Shown: one piece after another, positions 10,286-20,213 of the stretch
How positions within the stretch are numbered: position 1 is the stretch's first letter
Layout of the letters: each line of letters opens with the position of its first letter
From: Cupriavidus pinatubonensis
GTDB taxonomy: Bacteria; Pseudomonadota; Gammaproteobacteria; Burkholderiales; Burkholderiaceae
NCBI RefSeq assembly: GCF_019602855.1
Contig: NZ_CP080767.1
Span: 1,612,001 to 1,676,000, forward strand
Direction of reading: 5' to 3'
Length of the DNA stretch: 64,000 nt
Notes under the pieces: model-generated
Told to the model about the DNA's origin: nothing
What the model saw: the letters and a program-made list of their open reading frames with translations, nothing else
The model's database searches: none
Position numbers and translations under genes: made by a program

Positions 10286-11893
10286 TTACATGCGGAACAC
10301 GCCGAACTTCATGTCGTCGATCGGCGCGTTGAGGCTGGCCGACAGGCCCAGCCCGAGCACCGTGCGCGTCTGCGCGGGATCGATGACCCCGTCGTCCCAC
10401 AGCCGCGCGCTCGCGTAGTACGGATGACCCTGATGCTCGTACTGGTCGCGGATCGGCTGCTTGAATGCCTCTTCTTCCTCCGCGCTCCAATTACCGCCCT
10501 TGGCCTCGATGCCGTCGCGGCGCACCGTCGCCAGCACGCTTGCGGCCTGCTCGCCGCCCATCACGGAGATACGCGCGTTCGGCCACATCCACAGGAAGCG
10601 CGGCGAATACGCACGGCCGCACATGCCGTAGTTGCCCGCACCGAACGAGCCGCCAATGATCACCGTGAACTTCGGCACCTGTGCCGTGGCGACCGCCGTG
10701 ACCATCTTGGCGCCATTGCGTGCGATGCCTTCGTTCTCGTACTTGCGGCCTACCATGAAGCCCGTGATGTTCTGCAGGAACACCAGCGGAATCTTGCGCT
10801 GACAGCACAGTTCGATGAAGTGCGCGCCCTTGAGCGCCGATTCGGAAAACAGGATGCCGTTGTTGGCGATGATGCCGACCGGGTAGCCCCAGATGCGTGC
10901 GAAGCCGCAGACGAGCGTCGTGCCATAGCGCGCCTTGAATTCGTCGAACTCGGAGCCATCGACAATGCGCGAAATGACCTCGCGTACATCGAACGGCTTG
11001 CGCGTATCGGTCGGGATCACCCCGTACAGTTCTTCTACCGGATACAGCGGATCGGCCGGCGCATGCAGGCGGATCTGGTCGGGCTTGCGCCGGTTCAGGT
11101 GCTGCACGATGTTCCGGGCCAGCGACAGCGCGTGATGATCGTTCTGCGCGAAGTAATCCGCCACGCCTGACAGGCGCGTATGCACATCGGCGCCGCCGAG
11201 ATCTTCGGCCGTGACTTCTTCGCCCGTAGCGGCCTTCACCAGCGGTGGGCCGCCTAGGAAAATCGTGCCCTGGTTCTTGACGATGATCGACTCATCGCTC
11301 ATTGCCGGCACATAGGCGCCGCCGGCCGTGCAAGAGCCCATCACCACGGCGATCTGCGGGATGCCCTGCTTGGACAGGTTGGCCTGGTTGTAGAAGATGC
11401 GCCCGAAGTGATCGCGGTCGGGGAATACATCGTCCTGGTTCGGCAGGTTCGCACCGCCCGAGTCCACCAGATAGATGCACGGCAGGTTGTTCTGCTCGGC
11501 GATCTCCTGTGCTCGCACGTGCTTCTTGACCGTCATCGGGTAATACGTGCCGCCCTTGACGGTCGCGTCGTTGCAGACGATCACGCATTCCTGCCCGGCC
11601 ACGCGCCCGATGCCGGTGATGATGCCCGCGCCCGGCGCGGCGTTGTCGTACATGTCGTACGCGGCGAGCTGCGACAGTTCCAGGAACGGCGTGCCCGGAT
11701 CCAGCAGTTGCTGCACGCGATCGCGCGGCAGCAGCTTGCCGCGCGACAGGTGCTTGTCACGCGCGGCATCGCCGCCGCCTTCGGCGAGCTTGGCGACCTT
11801 GGCCTTGAGGTCGGCGACCAGCGCCTGCATGGCTTCGGCATTCGACTTGAACGATTCGGAGCGCGCGTTGAGTTTGGTTTCTAAGGTCGGCAT
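10286..11893 (-). CDS. liuB: 3-methylcrotonyl-CoA carboxylase, carboxyltransferase beta subunit
   Basis: 535 residues. Transfers CO2 from the biotin of LiuD to 3-methylcrotonyl-CoA. Two crotonase-like carboxyltransferase halves are visible: acyl-CoA-binding segments around [12 protein letters not shown] and SGGANLPNQ in the first, and [12 protein letters not shown] with [16 protein letters not shown] in the second. Length is normal for the family. Lies 68 bp downstream of liuA in the same operon. Confidence 0.95.
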   Translation of the reverse strand: MPTLETKLNARSESFKSNAEAMQALVADLKAKVAKLAEGGGDAARDKHLSRGKLLPRDRVQQLLDPGTPFLELSQLAAYDMYDNAAPGAGIITGIGRVAGQECVIVCNDATVKGGTYYPMTVKKHVRAQEIAEQNNLPCIYLVDSGGANLPNQDDVFPDRDHFGRIFYNQANLSKQGIPQIAVVMGSCTAGGAYVPAMSDESIIVKNQGTIFLGGPPLVKAATGEEVTAEDLGGADVHTRLSGVADYFAQNDHHALSLARNIVQHLNRRKPDQIRLHAPADPLYPVEELYGVIPTDTRKPFDVREVISRIVDGSEFDEFKARYGTTLVCGFARIWGYPVGIIANNGILFSESALKGAHFIELCCQRKIPLVFLQNITGFMVGRKYENEGIARNGAKMVTAVATAQVPKFTVIIGGSFGAGNYGMCGRAYSPRFLWMWPNARISVMGGEQAASVLATVRRDGIEAKGGNWSAEEEEAFKQPIRDQYEHQGHPYYASARLWDDGVIDPAQTRTVLGLGLSASLNAPIDDMKFGVFRM

Positions 11894-11961
11894 ACGATCT
11901 TGGGCAGTCTTGTTCTGGTCGGGCCGCCGGCAGGGCGGGCAGTGGGGGCGTCGGTTGCGGA

Positions 11962-13143
11962 TCAGGCCGTTTCGGCAAACAGCTCGCGGCCGATCAGCAT
12001 GCGGCGGATTTCCGAGGTGCCGGCACCGATCTCATACAGCTTGGCATCGCGCCACAGGCGGCCGGCCGGGTACTCGTTGATATAGCCGTTGCCGCCGAGG
12101 ATCTGCACCGTTTCGCCGGCCATCCACGTGGCCTTCTCGGCCGTGTACAGGATCACTGCTGCGCAGTCCTTGCGCACCTGGCGCACGTGGTCGCTGCCCA
12201 GCGAATCCAGGTTCTTGCCGACCGTGTACAGGTAGCTGCGTGCCGCCTGCAGCGTGGTGTACATGTCGGCGACCTTGCCCTGGATCAGCTGGAACTCGCC
12301 GATGCTCTGGCCAAACTGCTTGCGATCGTGGATGTACGGGGTGACCACATCCATGCAAGCCTGCATGATGCCGATCGGGCCACCCGACAGCACGGCGCGC
12401 TCGTAGTCGAGACCGCTCATCAGCACCTTGGCGCCGCCGTTCTCCGCGCCGAGGATGTTCTCGGCGGGAACTTCCACGTCCTCGAACACCAGTTCGCCGG
12501 TGTGCGAGCCGCGCATGCCGAGCTTGTCGAGCTTCTGCGCAACCGAGAAGCCCTTCATGCCTTTCTCGACAATGAACGCGGTCATGCCGCGCGCGCCGAG
12601 TTCCGGTTCGGTCTTGGCGTAGACCACGAGCACGTCGCAGTCGGGGCCGTTGGTGATCCACATCTTGGTGCCGTTGAGCACGTAGCGGTCGCCCTTGCGT
12701 TCGGCGCGCAGCTTCATGCTGACCACGTCGGAGCCTGCATTGGGCTCGCTCATCGCCAGTGCGCCGATCCAATCACCGGAGACCAGCTTGGGCAGGTACT
12801 TCGCCTTCTGCGCGGCCGTACCGTTGCGGTGGATCTGGTTCACGCAGAGGTTCGAATGCGCGCCGTAGGACAAGCCGACCGACGCCGAAGCGCGGCTGAT
12901 TTCCTCCATCGCGACCATGTGGGCGAGGTAGCCCATGTTGGCGCCGCCGTATTCTTCGGCCACGGTGATGCCAAGCACGCCGAGGTCGCCCATCTTCTTC
13001 CAGGCGTCCATCGGGAACTGGTCGGTGCGGTCGATCTCGCCCGCACGCGGCGCCAGTTCGGCCTGGGCCCAGTCGCGCACGGCGCTGCGCAGCATCTCGA
13101 TATCTTCGCCCAGGTCGAATCTCAGGCCAGGGAGTTGGGTCAT
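11962..13143 (-). CDS. liuA: Isovaleryl-CoA dehydrogenase
   Basis: 393-residue FAD acyl-CoA dehydrogenase converting isovaleryl-CoA to 3-methylcrotonyl-CoA, with electrons going to ETF. Family signatures: [44 protein letters not shown], and [23 protein letters not shown] near the C-terminus. The Glu in LDYERA fits the isovaleryl-CoA dehydrogenase active-site position. Sits between the ligase and liuB. Assignment rests on operon order as well as family. Confidence 0.94.
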   Translation of the reverse strand: MTQLPGLRFDLGEDIEMLRSAVRDWAQAELAPRAGEIDRTDQFPMDAWKKMGDLGVLGITVAEEYGGANMGYLAHMVAMEEISRASASVGLSYGAHSNLCVNQIHRNGTAAQKAKYLPKLVSGDWIGALAMSEPNAGSDVVSMKLRAERKGDRYVLNGTKMWITNGPDCDVLVVYAKTEPELGARGMTAFIVEKGMKGFSVAQKLDKLGMRGSHTGELVFEDVEVPAENILGAENGGAKVLMSGLDYERAVLSGGPIGIMQACMDVVTPYIHDRKQFGQSIGEFQLIQGKVADMYTTLQAARSYLYTVGKNLDSLGSDHVRQVRKDCAAVILYTAEKATWMAGETVQILGGNGYINEYPAGRLWRDAKLYEIGAGTSEIRRMLIGRELFAETA

Positions 13144-13182
13144 GATCGTGTTCTTCCGTAGATGTGTGTGGGGCGCCGTGGG

Positions 13183-14919
13183 TCAGGCGGTCTTGCTTTC
13201 GGTGAGGTTCAGTTCCTTCGTCATGCGTTCGCGCATGACGAACTTCTGCACCTTGCCCGTGATGGTCATCGGCATTTCGTCGACGAAACGGATATAGCGC
13301 GGGATCTTGTAGTGGGCGATCTGGTCGCGGCAAAACGCACGGATCTCGTCTTCCGTCGCGGTCTGGCCAGGCTTGAGCACGACCCATGCACAGATTTCCT
13401 CACCGTACTTCTGGTCCGGCACGCCGAACACCTGCACGGCCTGGACTTTGGGGTGGCGGAACAGAAATTCCTCGATCTCGCGCGGGTAGACGTTCTCGCC
13501 GCCGCGGATCAGCATGTCCTTGACGCGGCCGACGATATTGCAATAGCCCTCGGCGTCGATCGTGGCCAGGTCGCCGGTGTGCATCCAGCCGTCGCGGATC
13601 GCTTCGCTGGTGCGTGCTTCGTCGTCCCAGTAGCCGAGCATGACGGAGTAACCGCGTGTGCACAGTTCGCCGGTTTCGCCGACTGGCACGATCTGGCCCG
13701 TGGCATCGACCACCTTGCATTCCAGGTGCGGCTGCACACGGCCGACCGTGGAGACGCGCTTGTCGAGCGGATCATTGGTGGAACTCTGGAACGACACAGG
13801 GCTCGTCTCGGTCATGCCGTAGGCAATGGTGACCTCGGCCATGTGCATGTCGGCGACGACGCGTTTCATGACCTCGATCGGGCAGGGCGAACCGGCCATG
13901 ATGCCGGTGCGCAGCGTCGAGAAATCGAAGCGGCTGAATTCCGGATGGTCGAGCTGCGCGATGAACATGGTCGGCACGCCGTGCAGGGCGGTGCAGCGTT
14001 CCTCGCTGACGGCCGACATGGTCGCGACGGGTTCAAACGCCTCGCCCGGGAAGACCATGCATGCGCCGGTGGACACGCACGCCAGCACGGCCAGCACCAT
14101 GCCGAAGCAGTGGTACAGCGGCACCGGAATGCAGAGCTTGTCCTGCTCGGTGAAGCGCATCGCGGCGGCGATGTAGCGCGCATTGTTGAGGATGTTCCGG
14201 TGCGTCAGCGTGGCACCCTTGGGCGCGCCCGTGGTGCCGCTGGTGAACTGGACGTTGATCGGGTCATGGCGGTCGAGTTGCGCCGTAATTGCGTCGAGCT
14301 CGGATACGGGGAGGCCGGCGCCGCGCGCGTGCAGTTCCTGCCAGGTCAGCATGCCGGGTGTCGGCTTGTTCTCCATGCGGATGACCCAGCGTAGTTCCGG
14401 CAGGCGCGCCGCCTGCAGCGCGCCCGGTTCGCTCTGCTGCAGCTCCGGGGCCAGCGTCTGGAGCATCTCCAGATAACGCGACGTCTTGAACGACTCCGGC
14501 GCGATGACCGCCTTGCAGCCAACCTTGTTCAGCGCATATTCAAGCTCCGACAGGCGGTAGGCCGGGTTGATATTGACCATGACGAGGCCGACGCGCGCGG
14601 TGGCGAACTGGGTCAGCAGCCATTCCACGCGGTTCGGCGACCAGATGCCGACGCGATCGCCACGGCGCAGGCCCAGCGCGTGGAAGCTGGCTGCCAGTGC
14701 ATCGACGGCCGCCGCGAATTCCTGCCAGGTCCAGCGGATGCCCTGCTCGCGGAACACGACCGCCGGGCGCTGGCCGAAGCGGGCGACCGTGTCGGCCAGC
14801 ATGGCCGGGATCGTCTGTTCGCTGAGCGGGGAGGTGGTGTCGCCTTTTACATAGGACAACCCGTTGGTGGGCAGGGTTGTATCGGGCACGGTCCGGGAAG
14901 TCCCAGGCTGCATCGTCAT
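13183..14919 (-). CDS. Acyl-CoA synthetase (AMP-forming) of the liu operon
   Basis: 578 residues. ANL-family ligase activating a short or branched acid, probably isovalerate, as acyl-CoA. Seen: P-loop-like [30 protein letters not shown], the adenylate-binding [12 protein letters not shown] with [18 protein letters not shown], and the C-terminal Lys in [14 protein letters not shown]. First gene of the operon, ending 40 bp before liuA. Long-chain FadD-like specificity cannot be excluded from sequence, but context favours isovalerate. Confidence 0.88.
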   Translation of the reverse strand: MTMQPGTSRTVPDTTLPTNGLSYVKGDTTSPLSEQTIPAMLADTVARFGQRPAVVFREQGIRWTWQEFAAAVDALAASFHALGLRRGDRVGIWSPNRVEWLLTQFATARVGLVMVNINPAYRLSELEYALNKVGCKAVIAPESFKTSRYLEMLQTLAPELQQSEPGALQAARLPELRWVIRMENKPTPGMLTWQELHARGAGLPVSELDAITAQLDRHDPINVQFTSGTTGAPKGATLTHRNILNNARYIAAAMRFTEQDKLCIPVPLYHCFGMVLAVLACVSTGACMVFPGEAFEPVATMSAVSEERCTALHGVPTMFIAQLDHPEFSRFDFSTLRTGIMAGSPCPIEVMKRVVADMHMAEVTIAYGMTETSPVSFQSSTNDPLDKRVSTVGRVQPHLECKVVDATGQIVPVGETGELCTRGYSVMLGYWDDEARTSEAIRDGWMHTGDLATIDAEGYCNIVGRVKDMLIRGGENVYPREIEEFLFRHPKVQAVQVFGVPDQKYGEEICAWVVLKPGQTATEDEIRAFCRDQIAHYKIPRYIRFVDEMPMTITGKVQKFVMRERMTKELNLTESKTA

Positions 14920-14963
14920 GCTCGTCTCCAGAGTGCGGCGTTCGGTGTCGTTCTTCCCGTATT

Positions 14964-14978
14964 TTGAGCGTAGCTCAA
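14964..14978. promoter_or_regulatory. Inverted repeat in the liu/TetR divergent promoter region
   Basis: TTGAGC-GTA-GCTCAA is a perfect 6+6 inverted repeat 45 bp upstream of the ligase start and between two divergent transcription units. It is a good candidate operator for the adjacent TetR protein. The 270-bp region is also AT-rich around 15050-15090, where the TetR gene promoter may lie. Confidence 0.5.
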
Positions 14979-15189
14979 GTTTATGGCGGGAAGCCTTTCA
15001 TTCGGTTTGGCGCTGCTTTTTTCTTTCTGTCCGGTAAAGTTATACCTGCGCTCAGAAAAAATCAACAAAAATTGAGTGTTGGTCAACTATCGTATAAAGT
15101 GGATCGACAGGCCTGCAATGGCGGCGCCTGAGCGGGAAGCCGCACTTATAATGCGGCCGTCGTCACTATCACCACGCAAGGACACGTCG

Positions 15190-15900
15190 ATGCAGCAGAT
15201 TGCGGGACAACGCCGGGTGCCGGCACGGGCCAAGGCCGAGCAGCGCATGCGCGACATCCTGCGGGTCGGCCGCGAGGTGTTTTCCGAGCTTGGCTACGAA
15301 CGCGCGACCACGACCGAGATCGCGCAGCGGCTCGGCATCTCCGAAGGCACCGTCTTTACGTACTTCCACAGTAAGCGCGACCTGTGTGTCCGGGTGATCC
15401 AGGACTGGTATGACGAGATCATTGCCGCGATCGAGAATGGCCTGCCGCGCGAGCAGAGCACCAAGGTGCAGCTCGAGTTCTTCGTGCGCACGCATTTGCG
15501 GCTGTTCCTGATACAGGGCACGGGACTGTGCGCACTGGTGCTGTCGGAGGGGCGGGCCAAAGGCCAGGGCCTGGATGAAGTGTTCGTGCCGCTGCAACGG
15601 CGCTACACGGCGCCGTTGATGGACCTGCTGGCGCGGGCCCAGGCACGTAAGGAAATCCGGACGGACCTGTCGCTGCGGCTACTGCGTTCGGCCATCCTCG
15701 GGCCGATGGAGCACGTCCTGTGGGATGCGGTGGTGAGCGGGCGTCCAGTGGACATCGACCGGACGGCGAGCGACCTGATCGCGCTGCTCTGGCCAGCGCT
15801 GCAACCGCCCGATCTGGATGCCGTCGCGCTCAAGCAGTTCTACGGCGAGGTGGGCGCAGCGCTGGCGCGGGTCAAGCAGGCGGAACCGCCGGCGGAGTAA
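15190..15900 (+). CDS. TetR-family regulator, probable LiuQ-type repressor of the liu operon
   Basis: 236 residues. N-terminal TetR helix-turn-helix: ILRVGREVFSELGYERATTTEIAQRLGISEGTVFTYFHSKRDL. The rest is a helical ligand domain. The ATG at 15190 follows AAGGA; an upstream in-frame start exists at 15076 but adds 38 residues of no TetR character. Divergent from the liu operon. Betaproteobacterial liu operons are known to be controlled by a TetR protein (LiuQ), so autoregulation and repression of liu are likely. Name is inferred from position. Confidence 0.82.
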   Translation: MQQIAGQRRVPARAKAEQRMRDILRVGREVFSELGYERATTTEIAQRLGISEGTVFTYFHSKRDLCVRVIQDWYDEIIAAIENGLPREQSTKVQLEFFVRTHLRLFLIQGTGLCALVLSEGRAKGQGLDEVFVPLQRRYTAPLMDLLARAQARKEIRTDLSLRLLRSAILGPMEHVLWDAVVSGRPVDIDRTASDLIALLWPALQPPDLDAVALKQFYGEVGAALARVKQAEPPAE

Positions 15901-15909
15901 CGCTGCGCC

Positions 15910-16044
15910 TTACCACACGGTCTGGATCATGCCTGGCAGTCGTGCTCCGAAATCTTCCTTGATGGTGTCGGTCTCACCGGCGAGGAAGAGGGTTGCCAGC
16001 GCTGCGGTGACTACGGCAATCAGGTAGACAAGTCTGGCATTCAT
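15910..16044 (-). CDS. Small single-pass membrane protein, 44 residues
   Basis: Starts MNARLVYLIAV and continues with a hydrophobic segment of about 20 residues (LVYLIAVVTAALATLFLAG), then an acidic/amphipathic tail ending TVW. The ribosome site AAAGGAG is seven bases before the ATG, which is the main reason to call it. It converges on the TetR gene with a 9-bp gap. No family is recognised; could be a small stress or transport-associated peptide. Confidence 0.5.
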   Translation of the reverse strand: MNARLVYLIAVVTAALATLFLAGETDTIKEDFGARLPGMIQTVW

Positions 16045-16399
16045 GGCTGACTCCTTTGGGATCCGGGCTGGCGCGCGTGGCTCGCGGTTGCCTTTACCCA
16101 TGCACATGGCATGCCATGTCGGGAAATGGCCTTCAGACGGCCGGTGACCTGCGGTAAATCGCCGAAACTGCCGGATTTGCACCGACATCTGCGTCCAATA
16201 TGTTGGCTCGGCACCGACCTTCGCGTCGTCGCGTTGTAGCGCCGAAAATGTCGGATATCCCAAAAATGCTCAAGGCGATCACGTGTGTCACCGCGCTCGT
16301 CTGCCATCGTCCGCTGCACCAATGCAAAGCGCCCGCCCGGGCCGCGGCTGCGGCACAGGCGGGCGCTTCGTGCTCCTGCCGACGGAGCCGGGTGTCGTC
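16045..16399. promoter_or_regulatory. Intergenic region with palindrome and paired direct repeats
   Basis: This 355-bp gap between tauC and the small membrane protein gene holds a 16-bp perfect palindrome ACATGGCATGCCATGT at 16104-16119. It also has two copies of a 17-bp element, CGCCGAAACTGCCGGAT at 16160-16176 and CGCCGAAAATGTCGGAT at 16240-16256 (15 of 17 identical, 80 bp apart), each with a CCGA/TCGG inner inverted repeat. These look like regulator sites for the small gene. The tau terminator is at its right end. Confidence 0.45.
16327..16368 (-). terminator. Terminator-like hairpin after tauC
   Basis: AAGCGCCCGCC (16327-16337) pairs with GGCGGGCGCTT (16358-16368), an 11-bp stem with a 20-base loop, 31 bp past the tauC stop. 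On the minus strand it is followed by TGCATTGG, so it lacks a strong T-run. Confidence 0.6.
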
Positions 16400-17305
16400 T
16401 TACATACGGCCCTTCCAGGGCACCAGCCACGTTTCGGACTTGCGCATCAGCAGGTCGAACAGGAAGGCGATCAGCCCGATCAGCAGGATGCCCATGATCA
16501 CCACGTCGGTGCGCAGGAAGTTGGACGCATTGAGCACCATCTGGCCGAGTCCGGCGGTCGCTGCGACCATCTCGGCGGCGACCAGCGTGGTCCAGCCGAA
16601 GCCGATGGCGATGCGCATGCCGGTCAGGATGTCGGGCAGCGCAGCGGGCAGCACCACATGGCGGATCACCTGCCACGGCGTGGCACCCATCGAGTAGGCC
16701 GCATTGATCTGCTCGATCGTGACCGAACGCACGCCGGCGCGCGCTGACATGGCCAGCGGCGCGAAGCAGGCCAGGTAGATCAGCAGGATCTTGGAGGTCT
16801 CGTCGATGCCGAACCAGATCACGATCAGCGGCAGGTAGGCCAGCGGCGGCAGCGGACGGTAGAACTCGATTGGCGGATCGAAGACGCCGCGCGCGACGCG
16901 CGACACGCCCATCAGCACGCCGATCGGCACCGCGGTGAGCACGGCCAGCGCGAAGGCGCCGAACACGCGCACCAGGCTGGCGTGGAAGTGGTCCAGCAAC
17001 GGCAGGCCGCCTTGCACATTGCCGTTCCAGGCATCGATAAAGGCCCGGATGATGGCCTCCGGCGTGGGCAGGAACAGCGGCGGCAGCCACTGCAGGTGGC
17101 TGGCGATCCACCACAGCGCCAGCAGCGTCATTACCGTGACGGTGGCGATGCGCGAGCTGGAGCCTTCGCCCGGCATGCGGTAACCGGAGACGGTGCGCAT
17201 GGCGCGGCGCGGTGCGGCGGGCTGGCCGGCCGGAGCCGTGCTCCGGGTCGGGACGGCGGGGGCTGCCACGGCGGCGGCGTCGACCTGTTGGGCGGGTACG
17301 GTCAT
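16400..17305 (-). CDS. tauC: Taurine-type ABC transporter permease
   Basis: 301 residues. Integral membrane component of a sulfonate/taurine importer, with about six hydrophobic segments and the BPD_transp_1 coupling loop around YSMGATPWQVIRHVVLPAALPDILTGMR. The N-terminal 45 residues are Ala/Pro-rich and probably cytoplasmic. ATG at 17305 preceded by GAGG chosen; an alternative ATG at 17329 overlaps the tauB end. Third gene of tauABC, 10 bp after tauB. Confidence 0.88.
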   Translation of the reverse strand: MTVPAQQVDAAAVAAPAVPTRSTAPAGQPAAPRRAMRTVSGYRMPGEGSSSRIATVTVMTLLALWWIASHLQWLPPLFLPTPEAIIRAFIDAWNGNVQGGLPLLDHFHASLVRVFGAFALAVLTAVPIGVLMGVSRVARGVFDPPIEFYRPLPPLAYLPLIVIWFGIDETSKILLIYLACFAPLAMSARAGVRSVTIEQINAAYSMGATPWQVIRHVVLPAALPDILTGMRIAIGFGWTTLVAAEMVAATAGLGQMVLNASNFLRTDVVIMGILLIGLIAFLFDLLMRKSETWLVPWKGRM

Positions 17306-17315
17306 GGCTTTGTCC

Positions 17316-18092
17316 TCAGGGCGTGGCATGGATCAGGTCGACGATTTCTTCGCGATAGCGGATAAATTCCGGATCGGACTTGACGGCGCGCGCGTCGCCG
17401 CATTCGATGTAGCGGCGCGCGAACGGCAGGTCGTAGCTGTGCGCGATGCGGCCCGGCGACGGCGTCATCACGATCAGCCGCGTGGCGAGGAACAACGCCT
17501 CTTCCACGCTGTGCGTGATGAAGAAAACGATCTTCTGTTCGCGCGCCCACAGCCGCAGGATCAGCGCCTGGATCGATTCGCGCGTGAGTGCGTCGAGCGC
17601 GCCCAGCGGCTCGTCCATCAGCATCACCTCGGGGTCATTGGCCAGCGCGCGTGCAATGCCCACGCGCTGCTGCATGCCGCCCGACAGCTGGTAGACGGGC
17701 TTGCTGGCGACTTTCTCGAGACCTACCTGGGCCAGCTTTTCATGCGCGATGCGCAGGCGCTCGGCACGGTTTACGCCGCGCAGCCGAAGGCCCAGGGCGA
17801 CGTTGTCGGCCACGTTGAGCCACGGCATCAGCGCGTGCTTCTGGAACACCACGCCGCGTTCCGCGCCAGGGCCGAGCACAGGCTTGCCGTCGAGGCGGAT
17901 CTCGCCCTCCGACGGTTGCATGAAGCCCGCAATGCAGGACAGCAGCGTGGTCTTGCCGCAGCCCGAGGCGCCGAGGGCGACCACGAAGTCGCCGCGTTCC
18001 ATGGTCAGGTTCACTTGGGACAGGGCCAGCGTCTGCGCGCCTCCGCGGCCGCCGTAGTTGACGCTGACCTTGTCGATTTCCAGCCGGGACAT
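17316..18092 (-). CDS. tauB: Taurine-type ABC transporter ATP-binding protein
   Basis: 258 residues. ATPase driving the importer. Walker [13 protein letters not shown]-loop [14 protein letters not shown] signature [15 protein letters not shown], Walker [13 protein letters not shown] and the H-loop in [11 protein letters not shown] are all present. Start at 18092 has AGGAGG upstream and gives the normal family length; the frame runs further upstream without homology. Confidence 0.92.
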   Translation of the reverse strand: MSRLEIDKVSVNYGGRGGAQTLALSQVNLTMERGDFVVALGASGCGKTTLLSCIAGFMQPSEGEIRLDGKPVLGPGAERGVVFQKHALMPWLNVADNVALGLRLRGVNRAERLRIAHEKLAQVGLEKVASKPVYQLSGGMQQRVGIARALANDPEVMLMDEPLGALDALTRESIQALILRLWAREQKIVFFITHSVEEALFLATRLIVMTPSPGRIAHSYDLPFARRYIECGDARAVKSDPEFIRYREEIVDLIHATP

Positions 18093-18220
18093 GACAGTCC
18101 TCCTGAAGATTTGGGGTGTGGCTTGCCGCATCGCCGGCCGTATGAAGCCATGGGCGGGCGAGGGCAGGTACGTCGGTGGGCCGTGGCCGGCACCGACGCG
18201 TGCACTGCAAGGGGCCGCGG

Positions 18221-19219
18221 CTACTGCGCGGCGCGCCGGACCCATTCGGCGTTGACACCGCCGCTGTAGTCGGGCAGCACGGTCTGGATCGTGCCCTGTT
18301 CCTTCAGGAAGACTGCCGCCGAGCGCAGGGCGCTGGCCGCGCCGCCGCCGAGCCAACGCGACGATGCCTGCTCCTGCAGCGTGGGGAAGCTGTAGAGCGC
18401 CATGCTGGCCGGGACTTCCTCGGCCTTGGCACCGGTGAGCCGGGCCACGGACTTGACAGGCGGGGAATCAGGCGTCCATGCCGCCTTGTTGTTGCGGTAG
18501 TTGTCGTCGGCGGCGGCCAGCACGCGCACGAACTTGACCATGAAGTCCGGGTTTTCACGCGCGAACTTCTTGTTGGCGATCATGCCGTCGAAGGTCGCCT
18601 TGCCGGTCTGCGCGGCGATCTGGCCCGACGTGGTCAGCACCTTGCCGGAGCGCTTGACCTTGGCCAGCACCGGGTCCCAGATAAAGGTCGCGTCGATGTC
18701 GCCGCGTTCCCACGCCGCGGCCACTTCCGGCGGCCGCATGTTCATGATCTTGACGTCTTTCGGATTGACCTTGGCCTGCTCCAGCGCCACCAGCGTGTGG
18801 TAGTGCGTGGTCGAGACGAACGGCACGCCGACGCGCTTGCCTTTCAGGTCGGCGATATTGGACACTTGCGCACCATTGCGGGCCACGAAGGCCTCGGCCG
18901 CGTTGATGTCGTCAAGGATCCAGAACAGCTCCACATCGAGCCCCTGCGACAACGCCGAGGCGATGGGCGAGGAACCGGCCTCGCCGATGGCGATCTGGCC
19001 CGACGCCATCGCGCGGATCACGTCGCCGCCGCCGGTGAACTGGCGGAACGAGACCTTGTAGCCGGTCTGCTTCTCGACCTCCTTCATATCCTGCGCGTAG
19101 CGCCACGGCACCACCATGTCCTGATAGGCGATGATGACTTCCTTGGCCTGTGCGTGGGCGGCCGGGGCCAGTACGGCCGCGAGCGCGATGCCTGCTGCCA
19201 GTTGCTTGATCCAATGCAT
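18221..19219 (-). CDS. tauA: Taurine-type ABC transporter periplasmic binding protein
   Basis: 332 residues. Signal peptide ([17 protein letters not shown]) then an NMT1/SsuA-like binding fold. Segments [29 protein letters not shown] and [17 protein letters not shown] match TauA closely, more so than SsuA. First gene of tauABC. The partner dioxygenase TauD is not here, so the imported sulfonate must be used by enzymes encoded elsewhere, or the ligand differs from taurine. Confidence 0.88.
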   Translation of the reverse strand: MHWIKQLAAGIALAAVLAPAAHAQAKEVIIAYQDMVVPWRYAQDMKEVEKQTGYKVSFRQFTGGGDVIRAMASGQIAIGEAGSSPIASALSQGLDVELFWILDDINAAEAFVARNGAQVSNIADLKGKRVGVPFVSTTHYHTLVALEQAKVNPKDVKIMNMRPPEVAAAWERGDIDATFIWDPVLAKVKRSGKVLTTSGQIAAQTGKATFDGMIANKKFARENPDFMVKFVRVLAAADDNYRNNKAAWTPDSPPVKSVARLTGAKAEEVPASMALYSFPTLQEQASSRWLGGGAASALRSAAVFLKEQGTIQTVLPDYSGGVNAEWVRRAAQ

Positions 19220-20213
19220 GATCGGACTCCTCGATTGTTGAAACTGCCTGGATGCCGTCCGTTGGACGGCACGGTGGGTCGGCACCGTCGCAGTGCCTGC
19301 GTGTGGTGCCTAAACGAGGAGGAAGGAAGGTTGAGCAAGAGGCATGCCAGTCTCCTTGGCTGGGGTGTCGTTGCACCCTCTGTTGGATGGGGCTCCCCGC
19401 TACTGCGCAGAGCGCCGGCACATGACGCATGGCGCGGCATGTGAGCGCCATGGTAGGGAAGGCCGTTTTGCGGGGTTAGTGCCAGTGGGGGGCTTTCGTT
19501 GGGTCCAGCGGGGTGGCTGTCGCGGGGGGGGGGATGGCTTTTCGCAGGCGCAGCTGTTTCCAGGTTCGCCGAACAGCGCCCTTCTGGTTGACGCCAAGCC
19601 ATCGATCTTGCTCCATCGACTCCGCGAGAAGGATTTCCACCTCACGATCGAGAAGGGCAATTGCATGAGTCGCTTGGCGCCGGAATGGCATCCAGAGCGG
19701 CAGCGACCTAGCGGGCAGCCTCGTGCGCGATGGCCAACGGATTATCCGCAACGCTCGTTGCAGCCCGAGTTCGCCAGGCCTGCCTGCCGTCGACGAAATC
19801 GGCATTAGTGTCGAGTCGGCCGTCAACAAATGGCCAGCGCTTACATGCGGGACGGTAGCAACCGACCCAGCCGGTCGGAAATGTGACGACATTGGGCGGA
19901 GCCGCCGGCCAATGTCGGAAGTGACCAGTTCGAGTTCCCCGACGTCGATCACTACCAACGGCACCGGCACGATGTATGTCGCCGACCCCTGCGGCAACAT
20001 CCGGGGGAGACTAGCTAACGCCTAGATTCCTACATTGCCCGGAAATAGCGACCGGCAACGTGACTTAAGCCACTCAAGGAAGTGCTTGAAGCAGGTGCGA
20101 TTATCCGGCTGCGCCTGAGAGTTCTTCCAGCCGAGACATGTTTATTCCAGGGCCCGTCGAGGGTACCTTCACCCCTAGTTTGATAACACTACAACGAGAC
20201 TAGGAGCAACGCG
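19220..20213. other. Near-gene-free 994-bp stretch at the left edge of the accessory region
   Basis: No convincing gene on either strand. It contains the tauA leader with a perfect inverted repeat GCCGTCC-GTT-GGACGGC (19254-19270), a minus-strand 11-codon frame MPLAQPSFLLV ending near 19308, a run of ten G at 19524-19533, and at about 19920-20024 a plus-strand fragment resembling the end of a glyoxalase-fold (VOC) protein (GTGTMYVADPCGNI). The Rieske oxygenase promoter must lie at the right end. The G-run and loss of coding order fit an insertion boundary. Confidence 0.5.
19254..19270 (-). promoter_or_regulatory. Inverted repeat in the tauA leader
   Basis: A 7+7 perfect inverted repeat around GTT begins 35 bp upstream of the tauA start. 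It could be an operator or an mRNA hairpin. No known motif is matched. Confidence 0.35.

Noticed and set aside
19308..19342. Minus-strand 11-codon leader peptide before tauA
   Set aside because: Plausible as an upstream frame but has no attenuator hairpin or Cys-rich content to support sulfur control.
19723..20025. 100-residue plus-strand frame before the Rieske oxygenase
   Set aside because: Composition is not protein-like, and only its tail resembles a glyoxalase-fold protein; no ribosome site.
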